Positions 35,474-35,640 of a stretch of DNA of 35,640 bases are shown one piece after another. This DNA is from Cyanobacteria bacterium SZAS LIN-3 (GTDB taxonomy: Bacteria; Cyanobacteriota; Vampirovibrionia; Obscuribacterales; Obscuribacteraceae). The translations under genes and the position numbers were made by a program. The notes beneath the pieces are model-generated. The model searched no databases. It saw nothing but the letters and a program-made list of their open reading frames with translations, and was not told where the DNA came from. The stretch lies in contig JAFEAV010000065.1 of the NCBI GenBank assembly GCA_018266215.1, positions 1-35,640 of the forward strand, in the 5' to 3' direction. How positions within the stretch are numbered: position 1 is the first letter of the stretch; every line of letters starts with the position of its first letter.

Positions 35474-35640
35474 GTCAATGCCCATCGAGCAATTCTTTGA
35501 GTTCCCGAAGCATGTGTGGAGTGAGCTTGTCTCTGGGGATGGGTTGGTAGTCGTTCTCGTTAAACGGTTTTGTTTTTGGCCTGACTGTTACTTGGTCTCC
35601 GCCGGCACCAAATTTTGAAGCTTCTCTCTGGGCTTTTAGA
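35474..35640 (-). CDS. 3' end of an unidentified gene (runs off the window)
   Basis: The minus strand is open from the right edge to a TGA at 35474, encoding 54 complete codons that end ...LTPHMLRELKELLDGH. Upstream residues include FGAGGDQVTVRPKTKPFNEN. The composition looks like a real, soluble protein, with a final amphipathic helix. Start and family are outside view. Confidence 0.6.

Overview
The window looks like part of a diderm bacterial chromosome. Small hypothetical proteins, secreted proteins and one giant beta-helix protein surround a roughly 13 kb block that reads as a defence island. The lineage is uncertain. The DUF4384 and DUF4388 proteins, the giant adhesin-like protein and repeats resembling the cyanobacterial Pho box (CTTAACCT type) would fit a non-photosynthetic relative of Cyanobacteria (Vampirovibrionia/Melainabacteria, for example Obscuribacterales). 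That is inference only, since no rRNA or marker protein is present.

Region 1 (about 100-13,170, all minus strand, visibly more AT-rich than the rest) is the defence island. Transcribed right to left, the first block is a MORC/MutL-type GHKL ATPase, a Z1 helicase-like ATPase, a PD-(D/E)XK (DUF4420-type) nuclease-like protein and an AIPR protein, joined by overlapping stops and starts. After a 340 nt leader with a good promoter comes a second block: a C5 cytosine methyltransferase, a small HhH-GPD glycosylase resembling the T:G-mismatch glycosylase Mig, a histidine kinase with two GHKL ATPase modules, and a receiver-domain protein without a DNA-binding domain. A terminator closes it. The first five families are known from MORC/MutL-type restriction-modification islands. 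The glycosylase plausibly repairs T:G mismatches from deaminated 5-methylcytosine, the job Vsr does in comparable loci. The kinase/receiver pair suggests that restriction activity is gated by signalling. This combination is the most promising candidate for an undescribed system here.

Region 2 (13,170-27,520): tRNA-Leu(UAG) with its terminator has its 3' end facing the island. Next is a giant (about 3,660 residue) secreted beta-helix protein whose signal peptide lies in a different frame, separated by a C8 tract. It contains three tandem repeats of about 1.4 kb, a Gly-rich segment, a G9 tract and a FecR-like C-terminus. A DUF6891-type protein, a DUF4173 membrane protein and tRNA-Arg(UCU) follow on the minus strand.

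Region 3 (27,520-35,640): a DUF429 RNase H-fold protein is divergent from a protease-like protein carrying DUF4388, a zinc ribbon, a membrane helix and DUF4384. A secreted DUF4384 protein follows in the same operon. Then come several very small single-helix membrane proteins with Pho-box-like and palindromic control sites, a lipoprotein, a YheT-type hydrolase, a small exported protein, a 58-residue protein behind a structured leader that can pair with its ribosome site, and the 3' end of an unidentified minus-strand gene.
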